This document shows, in pieces, positions 27,757-37,859 of a DNA stretch of 64,000 bases (position 1 is its first letter; every line of letters starts with the position of its first letter). This DNA comes from Lachnospiraceae bacterium. Lineage in GTDB: Bacteria; Bacillota; Clostridia; Lachnospirales; Lachnospiraceae. The stretch covers positions 33,338 to 97,337 of the forward strand of contig SVEE01000009.1 of NCBI GenBank assembly GCA_015057525.1, written 5' to 3'. The translations under genes were made by a program, and so were the position numbers. The notes beneath the pieces were generated by a model, which ran no database searches, had not been told where the DNA came from, and saw nothing but the letters and a program-made list of their open reading frames with translations.

Positions 27757-28248
27757 CTAAGATTTACCGTCTAAGATTGAAACAATACTTTCGAAAAGAC
27801 TGTCTTCTTTTTGATGCTCGCTCGTTGTATTTTGTTTTGCTGTAGATTCAAAATTAGAAGGGTTTTGATTGAGTAAATTTAATATTGATTCAGGGGACAT
27901 GTTAGATGATGTGTGATTTAAGTTGCTGTCTGATGCATTCATCATGTCCATCATGCCTTGCATTTGCTTCATTTGCTTAATGGTTGAAGCGAAATTCCCC
28001 GGAAGAAAGTTGCATATGTCAGAAATAAAATCATCAGTTGTTTTGGGATGGCAGTCAAAACCACATTCTGATATGTAGGAAGGATTAGAAAATGATTCCA
28101 TTATGGACATTAATTCCTTGTACTTGATGAAGAAAATAAGGAGTTTTTTGAAGCGGTAGTCCACGAACGGCACAAGAGCTTCCAGCATGAATAAAGAATC
28201 GTCTTTAATTAATCTGTCAAGAGGGTGAATTCGTTGAAATTTATCCAT
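27757..28248 (-). CDS. hypothetical 163-residue protein
   Basis: Unrecognised. The N-terminal half is hydrophobic and helical (DSLFMLEALVPFVDYRFKKL), then comes a Met-rich helix (IKQMKQMQGMMDMMNA) and a polar, Asn/Ser-rich tail. It looks cytoplasmic. CCGGAG precedes the ATG. It is arranged head to tail with the 102-residue gene downstream. Both have the helix-plus-disordered layout of small structural or adaptor proteins; no function can be given. Confidence 0.7.
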   Translation of the reverse strand: MDKFQRIHPLDRLIKDDSLFMLEALVPFVDYRFKKLLIFFIKYKELMSIMESFSNPSYISECGFDCHPKTTDDFISDICNFLPGNFASTIKQMKQMQGMMDMMNASDSNLNHTSSNMSPESILNLLNQNPSNFESTAKQNTTSEHQKEDSLFESIVSILDGKS

Positions 28249-28307
28249 ACTTAAACTCCGGTTTTATTACTAAATATATGTTTAAAAATAAATAATTATT
28301 CTAAATT

Positions 28308-28333
28308 AAGGTCACTGTATAAACAGTGACCTT
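28308..28333 (-). terminator. hairpin after the Cys-rich small gene
   Basis: AAGGTCACTGT pairs perfectly with ACAGTGACCTT around an ATAA loop. On the minus strand it is followed by AATTTAG rather than a clean T-run, so termination may be incomplete. Confidence 0.6.
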
Positions 28334-28371
28334 TGCAACAAGAATCATTATGGGATTCTCATTACTTCAGA

Positions 28372-28617
28372 TTAGCATCCGCAGCCGTAGTCGCCACTTC
28401 TGTTGTTGTTGCCACAGCAGAAAAGAAGGATAAGGATAATCCAGATGCAATCGCAGCCACCATTACCACAGCCATCGTTGCCAAAGAAGCTGCCGTTGTT
28501 GCCGCCACATAAGAAAAGAAGGATTATAATCCAAATGCATGAGCAGCTGCTTCCGTTACCAAAGCCAAATCCACTTGAACATCCACAACCGCACTGAGTA
28601 GCAGATAAATCACTCAT
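28372..28617 (-). CDS. 81-residue Cys/Gly-rich protein with two hydrophobic repeats
   Basis: A tiny protein made of two like units: CSCIWIIILLFLCGGNNG and CDCIWIILILLFCCGNNNRS, each a Cys-x-Cys plus hydrophobic stretch, joined and flanked by Gly/Asn/Cys-rich turns. It holds 13 Cys in 81 residues. The strong GGAGG site and in-phase repeats argue that it is real. Small Gly-rich proteins with one hydrophobic stretch are known among spore coat and YjcZ-type proteins, which is one possibility; a membrane or metal-binding peptide is another. Not identified. Confidence 0.72.
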   Translation of the reverse strand: MSDLSATQCGCGCSSGFGFGNGSSCSCIWIIILLFLCGGNNGSFFGNDGCGNGGCDCIWIILILLFCCGNNNRSGDYGCGC

Positions 28618-28773
28618 GATAAAACCTCCGCTGATTAATTGTTATGGTTTATATTATTCAGACATGAAAAATTTGTTAAAGAGAATTTGTTTATTTTTTA
28701 AGGGGTTGATTAGAAATATTATAAATGATAAGATTATTAATCAGAAAACTAAGTCCATGACAAGGGTAAAGGT

Positions 28774-29706
28774 ATGAAAAATAAAAAGTTAGAGAAAATT
28801 TTATTAAAGAATACCCTCTCTGTAGCATTACCAGCTATGGCACTTTTTGTTGTGCTTATTTTGATGTTTTTGAAGTTTGGAATGTTAGAACAGGCAAAGT
28901 GTAATGAAATAGGTAATGTAGAAAACTTAGAAGAAAAGATGGAAACAATGTACAATGAAAAATTGACGAGTGTGAAGTATGTGGCAGAAAAAGTAAAATA
29001 TACTGGTTTTGATTATGTTGTTGATGGCAAAATCAAGGGTGCATATTACTATAGTGTTATTAATAACAAAATGTATATGTTTCTTCTTAAAACAGATGAG
29101 CCTAAGCAAGAGTATGATAACATAGAAATTAAGGGTAAAATTATTAAGGACAATGTTTCTGTTGGGCATATTATTTCTCAATTGGCGGCAGAGAACAATT
29201 TGAATGCGGCTATGTTTACTGAATATTGCTGTGGATATATGATTAGTGAACCGGATTATCCTCATGCGTATATTGCAATGGTTTATGTGTTTTTTGCTTC
29301 ACCTATCATAGTTTGTATTCTTATCATAATTTATGTGATTGCGATTTGGATGAATCCACTTCTTCATTCTCAGACAAAGCAGCTTGAGGCCTATGGTGAA
29401 ATAGATGATATTATTGCTGAGATTAACGAGCAACTTTCTAATAAGCTTTTGTTTAAAAAGGGTAATATTTATATTACAACAGATTATATGTTGATTAATT
29501 ATATAAATAAAACGGATATAATAAAGTTAGATTACATTAAATATCTCTCTAAAAATTTAGTTGAAAGCAAATTTTATAAAATAAATAAAAAAGAAGTATT
29601 TCGTCTTACTATGTCAAATCCAGAAAAGCTTTTTTATGAGGTTGATTTTACAAACGAGGAATTGATTGATGATATAGTGACCTATATTAGAGGAGTGAAC
29701 TCCTAA
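28774..29706 (+). CDS. membrane protein of unknown function, 310 residues
   Basis: Not recognised. It has a transmembrane segment at about 16-34, an outside domain of about 130 residues with a Cys-Cys pair (EYCCGYM), and a second segment at about 171-192. A cytoplasmic C-terminal domain of some 115 residues follows. The layout resembles sensor or signalling proteins without a recognisable output domain; the C-terminal part, with NIYITTDYMLINY, could be a PH-like fold (guess). The ribosome site is weak. It stands alone before the pheST leader. Confidence 0.75.
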   Translation: MKNKKLEKILLKNTLSVALPAMALFVVLILMFLKFGMLEQAKCNEIGNVENLEEKMETMYNEKLTSVKYVAEKVKYTGFDYVVDGKIKGAYYYSVINNKMYMFLLKTDEPKQEYDNIEIKGKIIKDNVSVGHIISQLAAENNLNAAMFTEYCCGYMISEPDYPHAYIAMVYVFFASPIIVCILIIIYVIAIWMNPLLHSQTKQLEAYGEIDDIIAEINEQLSNKLLFKKGNIYITTDYMLINYINKTDIIKLDYIKYLSKNLVESKFYKINKKEVFRLTMSNPEKLFYEVDFTNEELIDDIVTYIRGVNS

Positions 29707-29753
29707 AAAATAGTAATAATCCAAGATTTTTGGCTGTTTTTTATGAAAAGAAC

Positions 29754-29781
29754 TTGACACAAAACTTTACTGTGTTAGAAT
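29754..29781 (+). promoter_or_regulatory. promoter of the pheST operon
   Basis: Perfect TTGACA, 16 bases, TAGAAT. It lies directly before the T-box leader. Confidence 0.78.
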
Positions 29782-29799
29782 AATTATTTGTAAAAGTTA

Positions 29800-30066
29800 A
29801 AAGAAAAGCAATGAAGGTGCAACAAGGATTAGCATCACTTAACAGAGATGTGGGGTCATGGCTGGAAGCCCTACTTAAGATATAGTTAATCTCATTTTCA
29901 CACTGGAGCCGCATGCTTGAACAAAAATATGGTAATAGCCATATATAAGTAGGGTATGTCGTTTATGTACGTTACACATAATGAGTGCGACTTTAATAAG
30001 TCGAAGCTGGGTGGTACCGCGGAGTATATTCGTCCCTTTTATCGTAAGATAAAGGGGCTTTTTTAA
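29800..30066 (+). promoter_or_regulatory. T-box leader, phenylalanine type
   Basis: The conserved T-box sequence GGGTGGTACCGCG is at 30009-30021. Upstream is a stem I region with AGAGATG and, at 29897-29899, a TTC triplet followed by ACACTGGAG, a fitting Phe specifier loop. Uncharged tRNA(Phe) should pair with the specifier and the antiterminator bulge and allow read-through into pheS. A terminator follows at 30032. The specifier choice rests on position and on the downstream genes, not on a folded model. Confidence 0.93.
30032..30064 (+). terminator. T-box-controlled terminator
   Basis: CCCTTTTATC, loop GTAA, GATAAAGGGG, then a run of T. It competes with the antiterminator formed by the T-box sequence. 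Confidence 0.9.
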
Positions 30067-30109
30067 TTTTACCTAGCACTCAAAGGATATATATTATGGA
30101 GGAATCAAA

Positions 30110-31129
30110 ATGAAAGAGATGTTACAAAACATTAAGGATGCAACATTAGCTAAGATTGAAGCTACAGATGACCTTAATGTAATCAATGAAATCAAAGTTT
30201 CAGTTCTTGGAAAAAAGGGCGAGCTTACACAGGTTTTAAAGAGTATGAAGGATGTTGCACCGGAAGACAGACCTAAGGTTGGTCAGATGGTTAACGAGAC
30301 AAGACAGGCTATTGAAGAGAAGCTTGAGGCTAAGACAAAAGCAATTAACAGCGCAATTAGAGCTGAAAAAATGAAGAGAGAAACAATAGATGTAACTCTT
30401 CCTGGAGTAAAGAAGATTCAGGGACACAGACACCCTAATCAGATAGCTCTTGAGGATTTAGAGAGAGTATTTATTGGCATGGGATATGAGGTTGTATCTG
30501 GACCAGAGATAGAGTATGACAAGTACAACTTTGAGCTTCTTAATATACCTGCTAATCATCCAGCGAAGGATGAGCAGGACACATTCTATATTACAAAAGA
30601 TATCTTACTTAGAACACAGACTTCACCTGTACAGGCACGTATTATGGAGCAGGGTAATCTTCCTATCAGAATACTTTCCCCAGGTAGAGTTTTCCGTTCA
30701 GATGAGGTTGATGCAACACATTCACCATCTTTTCATCAGGTAGAGGGTCTAGTAATAGATAAGGGAATTACCATGGCAGACCTTAAGGGAACACTTGACC
30801 AGTGGGCTAAGGAGTTCTTTGGAGAGAAGACAAAAACAAAATTCAGACCACATCATTTCCCATTTACTGAGCCATCTGCAGAGGTTGATATTACATGCTT
30901 CAAGTGTGGTGGTAAGGGATGTAGAGTATGTAAGGGAAGTGGATGGATTGAGATTCTTGGATGTGGTATGGTACATCCACATGTTCTTGAAATGTGCGGA
31001 ATAGATCCAGAGGTATATTCAGGATTTGCTTTCGGTATCGGACTTGAGAGAATAACACTTCTTAAGTATGAGATTGATGATATGCGACTTCTTTATGAAA
31101 ATGATCAAAGATTTTTGAACCAGTTCTAG
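30110..31129 (+). CDS. pheS: phenylalanyl-tRNA synthetase alpha subunit
   Basis: A 339-residue class II catalytic subunit with an N-terminal coiled coil that contacts tRNA. Class II motifs are visible: HPNQIALEDLERVFIGMGYE, motif 2 in RVFRSDEVDATHSPSFHQVEG, and motif 3 in GFAFGIGLERITLLKY. A zinc-type cysteine group (CFKCGGKGCRVC) lies near 263-274. With PheT it forms an alpha2-beta2 enzyme. GGAGG precedes the ATG. It is controlled by the T-box leader. Confidence 0.97.
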   Translation: MKEMLQNIKDATLAKIEATDDLNVINEIKVSVLGKKGELTQVLKSMKDVAPEDRPKVGQMVNETRQAIEEKLEAKTKAINSAIRAEKMKRETIDVTLPGVKKIQGHRHPNQIALEDLERVFIGMGYEVVSGPEIEYDKYNFELLNIPANHPAKDEQDTFYITKDILLRTQTSPVQARIMEQGNLPIRILSPGRVFRSDEVDATHSPSFHQVEGLVIDKGITMADLKGTLDQWAKEFFGEKTKTKFRPHHFPFTEPSAEVDITCFKCGGKGCRVCKGSGWIEILGCGMVHPHVLEMCGIDPEVYSGFAFGIGLERITLLKYEIDDMRLLYENDQRFLNQF

Positions 31130-31176
31130 CGAAGCAGAGCAATATAGTAAAAAATAAGAAAGTTGAGGAAATAATA

Positions 31177-33603
31177 ATGAATACACCGATTTCGTGGATT
31201 AAAGCATATGTTCCTGATTTGGACGTAGATATAAAAGAATTTGTTGATAAGATGACACTTTCAGGCTCTCATGTTGAATGCTATGAGCAAAAAGACAAGA
31301 ACCTTGAGAAAATAGTAGTTGGTAAGATTGAAACTATGGAGCAACATCCGGATGCGGATAAGCTTGTGGTTTGTCAGGTTAACATTGGAACTGAGACTAT
31401 ACAGATAGTTACAGGTGCAAAAAATGTTAAGGTAGGTGACGTGATTCCTGTCGTTCTCGATGGTGGTAAGGTTGCTGCAGCCCATGGAGATAACAACGAG
31501 TACCCTGATGGAATTAAGATTAAGAAGGGTAAACTTCGTGGAGTTGAATCTAATGGTATGATGTGTGGAATAGAGGAACTTGGTTCTTCAAGAGACTTCT
31601 ATCCTGAGGCACCAGAAGATGGCGTATATGTATTCCCAGAGGATTCAGGGGTGAAGCCTGGTGATGATGCTGTTAAGGCACTTGGGCTTGATGATGTAGT
31701 TGTAGAGTATGAAATTACATCTAACAGAGTAGATTGCTTCTCTATGATTGGTATGGCAAGAGAGGTTGCGGCTACATTTGAGAAGGAATTCATCCCACCT
31801 GTTGTAGAGGTTAAGGGTAATGGTGGAAATGTAAATGATTATATTTCAGTTGAGGTTAAAGATGCTGACCTTTGCCCAAGATATGTGGCAAGAGTTGTGA
31901 CTGATATTAAGATTGGACCATCACCTAAGTGGATGAGAGAAAGACTTGCAGCACAGGGAATTCGTTCAATCAATAATTTAGTAGATATAACTAACTATGT
32001 AATGGAAGAGTATGGTCAGCCTATGCATGCCTTCGACCTTGATACTATTGCAGGTAACAAGATTATTGTTAGACGTGCTAACGACGGTGATAAATTTGTA
32101 ACTCTTGATGGACAGGAAAGAACACTTGATAAGGATGTCCTTATGATTTGTGATGGTGAGAAAGAAGTTGCTATAGCAGGTATCATGGGTGGTGAAAACT
32201 CAATGGTAACTGACAATATTAAGACTCTTCTTTTTGAGGCTGCGTGCTTTGATGGAACAAACATAAGACTTTCATCTAAGAGAATTGGTCTTTCAACAGA
32301 TGCTTCGGCTAAGTTTGTTAAGGGGCTTGATCCAAATCTTGCTCTTGAAGCAATTAACAGAGCTTGTCAGCTTATTGAAGAACTTGGCTGCGGTAAGGTT
32401 GTAGATGGAGTTGTTGATGCATATGCAAATCCTGTATCAGACAAGGTGCTTCCTTTCGAGCCTGATAAGATGAATGCACTTCTTGGTACAAATGTGCCAA
32501 AGGAGCAGATGCTTAGCTATTTTGATAGATTAGGTCTTTCTTATGACGAGAAGACAAATATGATTACAATTCCTACATTTAGACAGGACTTAAATTGTAT
32601 GGCAGACCTTGCTGAAGAGGTAGCAAGATTCTATGGTTATGACAACATACCTGTAACTCTTCCACGTGGTGAAGCCACTGTTGGTAAAAAGAGCTATGCA
32701 GAGAGAATAAATGACGTGGTTAGAGATGTTGTTGAAGGCAATGGCTTCTCTGGTGGTGCATGCTATTCATTTGAAAGTCCAAAGGTATTTGACAAGCTTC
32801 TTTTACCAGAGGATTCTCCACTTAGAAATGCAATTGAGATAAGCAATCCACTTGGAGAGGACTTCTCAATTATGAGAACTGTTCCTTTAAATGGAATACT
32901 TACTTCACTTTCTACAAACTATAACAGAAGAAACAAGGACGTAAGATTATACGAGCTTGCTAATATTTATCTTCCAAAGGCTCTTCCTCTTACAGAGCTT
33001 CCAGACGAGAAGATGAAACTTACTCTTGGAATGTATGGCAATGGAGATTTCTTCACAATGAAGGGTGTTGTAGAAGAGATTTGTGATAAGCTTGGTTTTG
33101 GTGATAGTTGTTCTTACGAGCCAACATCTGAACAGCCATTCCTTCATCCAGGTCGTCAGGCTTATGTTAAGAAGGGCAATCTTGAGATAGGATATATTGG
33201 TCAGCTCCATCCTGAGGTTGGTGACAATTATGGTATCAAGGGCGAGGTATATCTTGCAGTTCTTGACATGGAAACAGTAACAATGCTTTCTACATTTGAC
33301 AGAAAGTATGAAGGTATTGCTAAATTCCCAGGAATGACAAGAGATTTGAGCCTTGTTGTAGATAAGACTATCTTTGTTGGCCAGATTGAGAAGGTTATTA
33401 AGAAATGTGGCGGTAAGCTTCTTGAGACTTGTAAGCTCTTTGATGTGTACGAGGGAGAGCAGGTTGCTGAAGGCAAGAAATCAGTTGCTTACACTATGAC
33501 ATTTAGAGCAAAGGATAGAACTCTCGAGGATGCAGAGGTTTCGAAGATTATTGAGAAGATTCTTTCTGAGCTTGGTAAGATGGGAATAGAAATCAGAGCC
33601 TAA
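31177..33603 (+). CDS. pheT: phenylalanyl-tRNA synthetase beta subunit
   Basis: An 808-residue subunit of normal length. In order it has the tRNA-binding OB-fold with [18 protein letters not shown] (about 54-71), the B3/B4 editing domain with [20 protein letters not shown], the B5 domain, the core domain, and the C-terminal ferredoxin-like anticodon-binding domain starting near [14 protein letters not shown]. The B3/B4 domain hydrolyses Tyr-tRNA(Phe). It follows pheS by 47 bases with a TTGAGGA site and shares its T-box control. Confidence 0.97.
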   Translation: MNTPISWIKAYVPDLDVDIKEFVDKMTLSGSHVECYEQKDKNLEKIVVGKIETMEQHPDADKLVVCQVNIGTETIQIVTGAKNVKVGDVIPVVLDGGKVAAAHGDNNEYPDGIKIKKGKLRGVESNGMMCGIEELGSSRDFYPEAPEDGVYVFPEDSGVKPGDDAVKALGLDDVVVEYEITSNRVDCFSMIGMAREVAATFEKEFIPPVVEVKGNGGNVNDYISVEVKDADLCPRYVARVVTDIKIGPSPKWMRERLAAQGIRSINNLVDITNYVMEEYGQPMHAFDLDTIAGNKIIVRRANDGDKFVTLDGQERTLDKDVLMICDGEKEVAIAGIMGGENSMVTDNIKTLLFEAACFDGTNIRLSSKRIGLSTDASAKFVKGLDPNLALEAINRACQLIEELGCGKVVDGVVDAYANPVSDKVLPFEPDKMNALLGTNVPKEQMLSYFDRLGLSYDEKTNMITIPTFRQDLNCMADLAEEVARFYGYDNIPVTLPRGEATVGKKSYAERINDVVRDVVEGNGFSGGACYSFESPKVFDKLLLPEDSPLRNAIEISNPLGEDFSIMRTVPLNGILTSLSTNYNRRNKDVRLYELANIYLPKALPLTELPDEKMKLTLGMYGNGDFFTMKGVVEEICDKLGFGDSCSYEPTSEQPFLHPGRQAYVKKGNLEIGYIGQLHPEVGDNYGIKGEVYLAVLDMETVTMLSTFDRKYEGIAKFPGMTRDLSLVVDKTIFVGQIEKVIKKCGGKLLETCKLFDVYEGEQVAEGKKSVAYTMTFRAKDRTLEDAEVSKIIEKILSELGKMGIEIRA

Positions 33604-33616
33604 TACGGAGACAAAA

Positions 33617-34642
33617 ATGAAGTTAAAAGATTTTTACTATGACCTCCCTGATGAGCTTATAGCACAGGACCCGCTTCTGAAGAGAAGCGATTCCAGACTT
33701 ATGGTTTTAAACAGGGAAAATGGTGATATAGAGCATAAGCATTTTCATGATATAACTAACTACCTGTCGCCAGGGGATTGCCTTGTTATCAATGATACAA
33801 AGGTGCTTCCAGCCAGACTTATAGGTGAGAAGGAGGGTACAGGTGCATCTATTGAAGTTCTCCTTTTAAAACGTCATGATGACAAGGTATGGGAGACTTT
33901 GGTTAAACCTGGAAAGAAAGCTAGACCAGGGGCTAAAATATCGTTTGGAAATGGAAAACTAATAGGTGAAGTGTTGGATGTAGTTGAAGAGGGAAACAGA
34001 CTTATTAGATTTGATTATGAAGGTATATTTGAAGAGGTATTGGATGAACTGGGTCAGATGCCTCTGCCACCTTACATTACTCATAAGCTTGAGGATAAAA
34101 ACAGATATCAGACCGTGTATGCCAAGCATACAGGCTCTGCTGCTGCTCCAACAGCTGGATTACACTTCACAGAAGAATTATTAAAAAAGGTTGAGGACAT
34201 GGGTGTTAAAATTGCCCGTGTCACTCTTCATGTTGGTCTTGGCACATTTAGACCTGTAAAGGTGGAAAATGTGTTAGAGCATCATATGCATAGTGAATTT
34301 TATGTAATAGATGAAGAGGCTGCTGATATAATAAATCAGACTAAGAAAAATGGTGGGAAAATTATATCGGTGGGAACAACAAGTACAAGAACTCTTGAGA
34401 CAGCAGCAGATGATGAAGGCAATATAAGGGCATGTAGTGGTTGGACAGATATATTTATCTATCCTGGATATAAATTCAAGATAGTAGACAGACTTATTAC
34501 TAATTTTCATTTGCCAGAGTCAACTCTTTTAATGCTCGTATCTGCTTTATATGACAGAGAAAAAGTATTGAATGCATACGAAATTGCTGTAAAAGAAAAA
34601 TATAGATTTTTTTCTTTTGGAGATGCTATGATAATATTATAA
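33617..34642 (+). CDS. queA: S-adenosylmethionine:tRNA ribosyltransferase-isomerase
   Basis: A 341-residue protein that transfers ribosyl from SAM to 7-aminomethyl-7-deazaguanine in tRNA to form epoxyqueuosine. The start, [14 protein letters not shown], the motif [14 protein letters not shown] and the block [17 protein letters not shown] are family-specific. It lies 13 bases after pheT with a CGGAGA site, so it is probably read through from the pheST promoter. Other queuosine genes (tgt, queG) are not in the window. Confidence 0.95.
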   Translation: MKLKDFYYDLPDELIAQDPLLKRSDSRLMVLNRENGDIEHKHFHDITNYLSPGDCLVINDTKVLPARLIGEKEGTGASIEVLLLKRHDDKVWETLVKPGKKARPGAKISFGNGKLIGEVLDVVEEGNRLIRFDYEGIFEEVLDELGQMPLPPYITHKLEDKNRYQTVYAKHTGSAAAPTAGLHFTEELLKKVEDMGVKIARVTLHVGLGTFRPVKVENVLEHHMHSEFYVIDEEAADIINQTKKNGGKIISVGTTSTRTLETAADDEGNIRACSGWTDIFIYPGYKFKIVDRLITNFHLPESTLLMLVSALYDREKVLNAYEIAVKEKYRFFSFGDAMIIL

Positions 34643-34667
34643 GTATTAAGAAAAAGGGGGAAAAGTT

Positions 34668-36497
34668 ATGAAGACATTAAAAAGTGCCATTCGTTTGTTT
34701 AAACATAACTTTTCCGCCCTTTTTTTCTTTGAACTATTATACAAACTGATATCGTTGGCTATAATAACACCTTTGTTATATATGATAGTCAATTATTCTA
34801 TTAAGATGGCAGATATAAAATATTTGTCTTCTGATAATGTGCTTTTGTATTTTACATCGCCGCCAACTTATGTGCTTTTGTTTGTGCTGTTGGTAGTTAT
34901 AACAATCTTCCTGCTTGTTGATGCCTCGGCGCTGATATACGCTATGGAGGCTTCACGAAAAGAAGAAAAAACAAATCCATTATCAATGTTAATAAAGGGG
35001 TTTTTTAATTCTTTGAGAATTATAAATCCAAAGAACATGGGCGCTATAGTGTATATGCTTTTTGTTTTGCCCTTCACTTATTCTGTTATGCTTTCCGGCT
35101 CTTTGGTAGGTTTGCGTCTTCCAGAATTCCTAAACAAGCTTATTAACATATACGAAAAAAATATTAGTCAAATTTTGATTATATATTTTCTTCTTTGTTT
35201 TTTAGCTATGTTTCTTGTGTTTTCACTTAATTATTTTACAAACTTTAAAATGAGCTATGCTCGTTCAGTAAGTCTTAGTATTAAATCAGTTAAAAAGAAC
35301 TTTATAAAAGTTTTTGTAGGTGTAGTTGTTGTCAACCTTGTTGTTACGGCTATGCTGATTTTATTGCAGGGAACAATAACTACAGCGTTGGTTAGTTTCA
35401 TTTCAAAGTTTATTAATTCCAAAAAAATGGAATTTGTTTTAGATATATCTATACAGGTAATTTTCTTTATCGTATATGTATCTGTATCTCTTGTTTCTAC
35501 GCCTTTTGTGTATTCGTATATATGTGCATGCTTCTATGAAATAGAAAGCGATGTGTATGAGGAACATGAGAAGAAGAGGAAGCACAAAAAGAGAAAAGAG
35601 AGAACTCCTGAAGAACTGGCTAGAATTAATAAAATTTCTTTTGTTGTTGTGCTGGTAGCTGTATTAGTTATTAATATTATATATGTATTTTTAAATGCAA
35701 CAAACAGGGTATCTTTAAATGTGGCTTATTCTACATGGGTTGATATTACGGCGCATAGAGGTGACTCGGCAAATGCACCGGAAAATACTATGGCGGCGAT
35801 AATAATGGCCAATGAAAATGGAGCAGACATAATAGAGATAGATGTTAGACAAACAAAGGACGGAGAGTATGTATTAGTTCATGATGAGAATCTAAAGCGA
35901 ACTACTGGTGTAGATAAAAGAGTAGGAACTGTTGATTATGAATATATAGCTACTCTTGATGCCGGTTCGTATTTTTCTGAGGAGTTTGCGGGAGAAAAGA
36001 TTCCTACCTTAGAAGAGGTTATTGCGTATGCAGTGGAGGAGGATATATTTCTTAATATAGAGCTTAAACCGGCAAAGACAGACCAAAACTACGAGCCTGG
36101 AATAGTGGAAATAATTGAAGCATATGATTATGTTGATAATTGTGTCGTTGCATCTATAAGCTATGACGCAATATCAAATGTGAAGAAACTGAATCCGGAT
36201 ATAACTACAGCTTATATTATGACTATGGCATTTGGAGAATTTGAAAACCTAGAATATGCAGACATATTTAGTATAAAGCATACTTTTATCGATTCTACCA
36301 TGGTAAATACCATTCATAAAAATGGAAAGAAAATATATGCTTGGACTGTTAACAGGGAAACAGATATAAAGGACCTTTTGCTTCTTGATGTGGATAGTAT
36401 AATAACAGATGACCCATATAAGACAAAGGATATCATGTACAATGCCAATGATACCCTTATGTCTGACTGGATTGAAAGATTTATGAAAGAATATTAG
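34668..36497 (+). CDS. membrane glycerophosphodiester phosphodiesterase
   Basis: A 609-residue two-part protein. Residues 1-345 hold about seven or eight membrane segments of the GPDPase_memb type, with a Lys/Arg-rich loop near 300-315. Residues 360-600 form a GDPD domain facing outside, with ITAHRGDSANAPENT (His-Arg near 363) and the metal ligands in EIDVRQTKDGEYVLVHD. Such proteins cleave glycerophosphodiesters and may trim lipoteichoic-acid or phospholipid products. AAGGGGGAAAAG precedes the ATG. Its stop overlaps the stop of the convergent aminopeptidase gene by four bases. Confidence 0.9.
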   Translation: MKTLKSAIRLFKHNFSALFFFELLYKLISLAIITPLLYMIVNYSIKMADIKYLSSDNVLLYFTSPPTYVLLFVLLVVITIFLLVDASALIYAMEASRKEEKTNPLSMLIKGFFNSLRIINPKNMGAIVYMLFVLPFTYSVMLSGSLVGLRLPEFLNKLINIYEKNISQILIIYFLLCFLAMFLVFSLNYFTNFKMSYARSVSLSIKSVKKNFIKVFVGVVVVNLVVTAMLILLQGTITTALVSFISKFINSKKMEFVLDISIQVIFFIVYVSVSLVSTPFVYSYICACFYEIESDVYEEHEKKRKHKKRKERTPEELARINKISFVVVLVAVLVINIIYVFLNATNRVSLNVAYSTWVDITAHRGDSANAPENTMAAIIMANENGADIIEIDVRQTKDGEYVLVHDENLKRTTGVDKRVGTVDYEYIATLDAGSYFSEEFAGEKIPTLEEVIAYAVEEDIFLNIELKPAKTDQNYEPGIVEIIEAYDYVDNCVVASISYDAISNVKKLNPDITTAYIMTMAFGEFENLEYADIFSIKHTFIDSTMVNTIHKNGKKIYAWTVNRETDIKDLLLLDVDSIITDDPYKTKDIMYNANDTLMSDWIERFMKEY

Positions 36498-37735
36498 TGA
36501 TTGAAATAGGCTGTGAGGAGTTTTACTAACTCTTCATAGTCTTTTTTATGTGCTGTTTCACATGCGGAATGCATTGCTAGTACAGGTATTCCCATATCAA
36601 CCGCGTAAGTTGGAAGATATGCTGACATAATAGGTCCTAAAGTTTGGCCACCTATTACACCTGTGCGATTGACTGTTCGTTGGAATTTAATGTTATATTC
36701 CTGACACAGTGCCTGGAATACAGCACCAGCCTCGCTGTCTGTAACATACCTTTGAGAAGCACTGGATTTTAATACAACACCCCCGCCTAAAGTCACCTCG
36801 TTGGTGATATCGCTTTTCTCTGGATAATTAGGGTGTGTAGCATGTGCAACATCTACCGACATACAAAAACTATTTTTTGGCTCTTTTATTGTGTTGAATA
36901 TCTTGTCTAAACTATTTTTTAGGATAAATGAGTCAGCTCCCTGCTTAGAACGACTGCCCACCTCTTCGTTATCAAAAAATGCAGCCACAGCTATTGATGT
37001 ATCTGAAACACATGAAGCAAGTGATTCTGAAATAGCGGATACAGAGGAAATATTATCTATACGTGGGCTTGCTAGAAGTTCGTCTGTCAATCCTACAAAA
37101 CAAGGCTCACCGTGTATATATAGGTATAAGTCGTAATCTAGAATTTCACTTTCTTTAACAGATAAGCTATTTGCTATATATGACATAAGCATATCTTCTG
37201 AATATGTGGAATTACCATCCAGTGTTGCTAAAATTGGTATCATTTCTTTCTGGACATCCATTTCCTGAGAACCGTTCTTTTTTAGGTGAGGAGCAAGATT
37301 AGGAATAATAAATAAAGGCTTTTCTGAATCGTAAAAGTGAACCTCTGGCATGAATGGGTCTTTGCCCTTGGTTACTACTTTTCCTGCAAGGCCGAGAGGT
37401 CTGTCAAACCAGGTTTCTTTAATTAGTCCACCGTAAGTTTCGATGTTGGCCTGTAAATATCCCTTCTTACGAATCTCGTTATTTGGTTTGAGTTTTAACA
37501 TAGGGAAGTCAGTGTGGGCAGCGGCAACGCGAAGATTTGTTGGGTTTGTACCTACACAAAATGCAACAAGCATTGAAGAAAATGGTGATACAATATATTT
37601 TCCTCCTGGTGTAATATCCCATGGCTCCTTATATGAGAGAAGAGCGAAACCTGCTTCTTTGAAATATTTAATTGATTCGTCCACAAGATGAAATTGAGTT
37701 TTGCCTTTTTTGAGTAGATTAAATAAATGGTTCAT
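36494..37735 (-). CDS. M18 family aminopeptidase
   Basis: A 413-residue zinc aminopeptidase. Metal and catalytic motifs are present: AAHTDFPMLKLKP (first His-x-Asp), DNEEVGSRSKQGADS (catalytic Glu and ligand), DVAHATHPNYP, and a C-terminal His in MHSACETAHKKD. M18 enzymes are cytoplasmic dodecamers that release acidic or neutral N-terminal residues from peptides. AGGAGG precedes the ATG. No terminator separates it from the convergent GDPD gene. Confidence 0.93.
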   Translation of the reverse strand: MNHLFNLLKKGKTQFHLVDESIKYFKEAGFALLSYKEPWDITPGGKYIVSPFSSMLVAFCVGTNPTNLRVAAAHTDFPMLKLKPNNEIRKKGYLQANIETYGGLIKETWFDRPLGLAGKVVTKGKDPFMPEVHFYDSEKPLFIIPNLAPHLKKNGSQEMDVQKEMIPILATLDGNSTYSEDMLMSYIANSLSVKESEILDYDLYLYIHGEPCFVGLTDELLASPRIDNISSVSAISESLASCVSDTSIAVAAFFDNEEVGSRSKQGADSFILKNSLDKIFNTIKEPKNSFCMSVDVAHATHPNYPEKSDITNEVTLGGGVVLKSSASQRYVTDSEAGAVFQALCQEYNIKFQRTVNRTGVIGGQTLGPIMSAYLPTYAVDMGIPVLAMHSACETAHKKDYEELVKLLTAYFNH

Positions 37736-37859
37736 AGTGCCTCCTAAAGCGTTTATTATAGAATTATATTATAAATACAAAGTGCTTTCAAGCTTGCACT
37801 GATTGGATGAATGAGTTATTATTATGCAAGATTATTATGCACGAAAATGGAGAAATAAA

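Noticed and set aside
28403..28597. Plus-strand open frame opposite the Cys-rich small gene
   Set aside because: It is a Pro/Leu/Gln-rich mirror of the Gly/Cys-rich gene without ribosome site; the minus-strand gene has a strong one.
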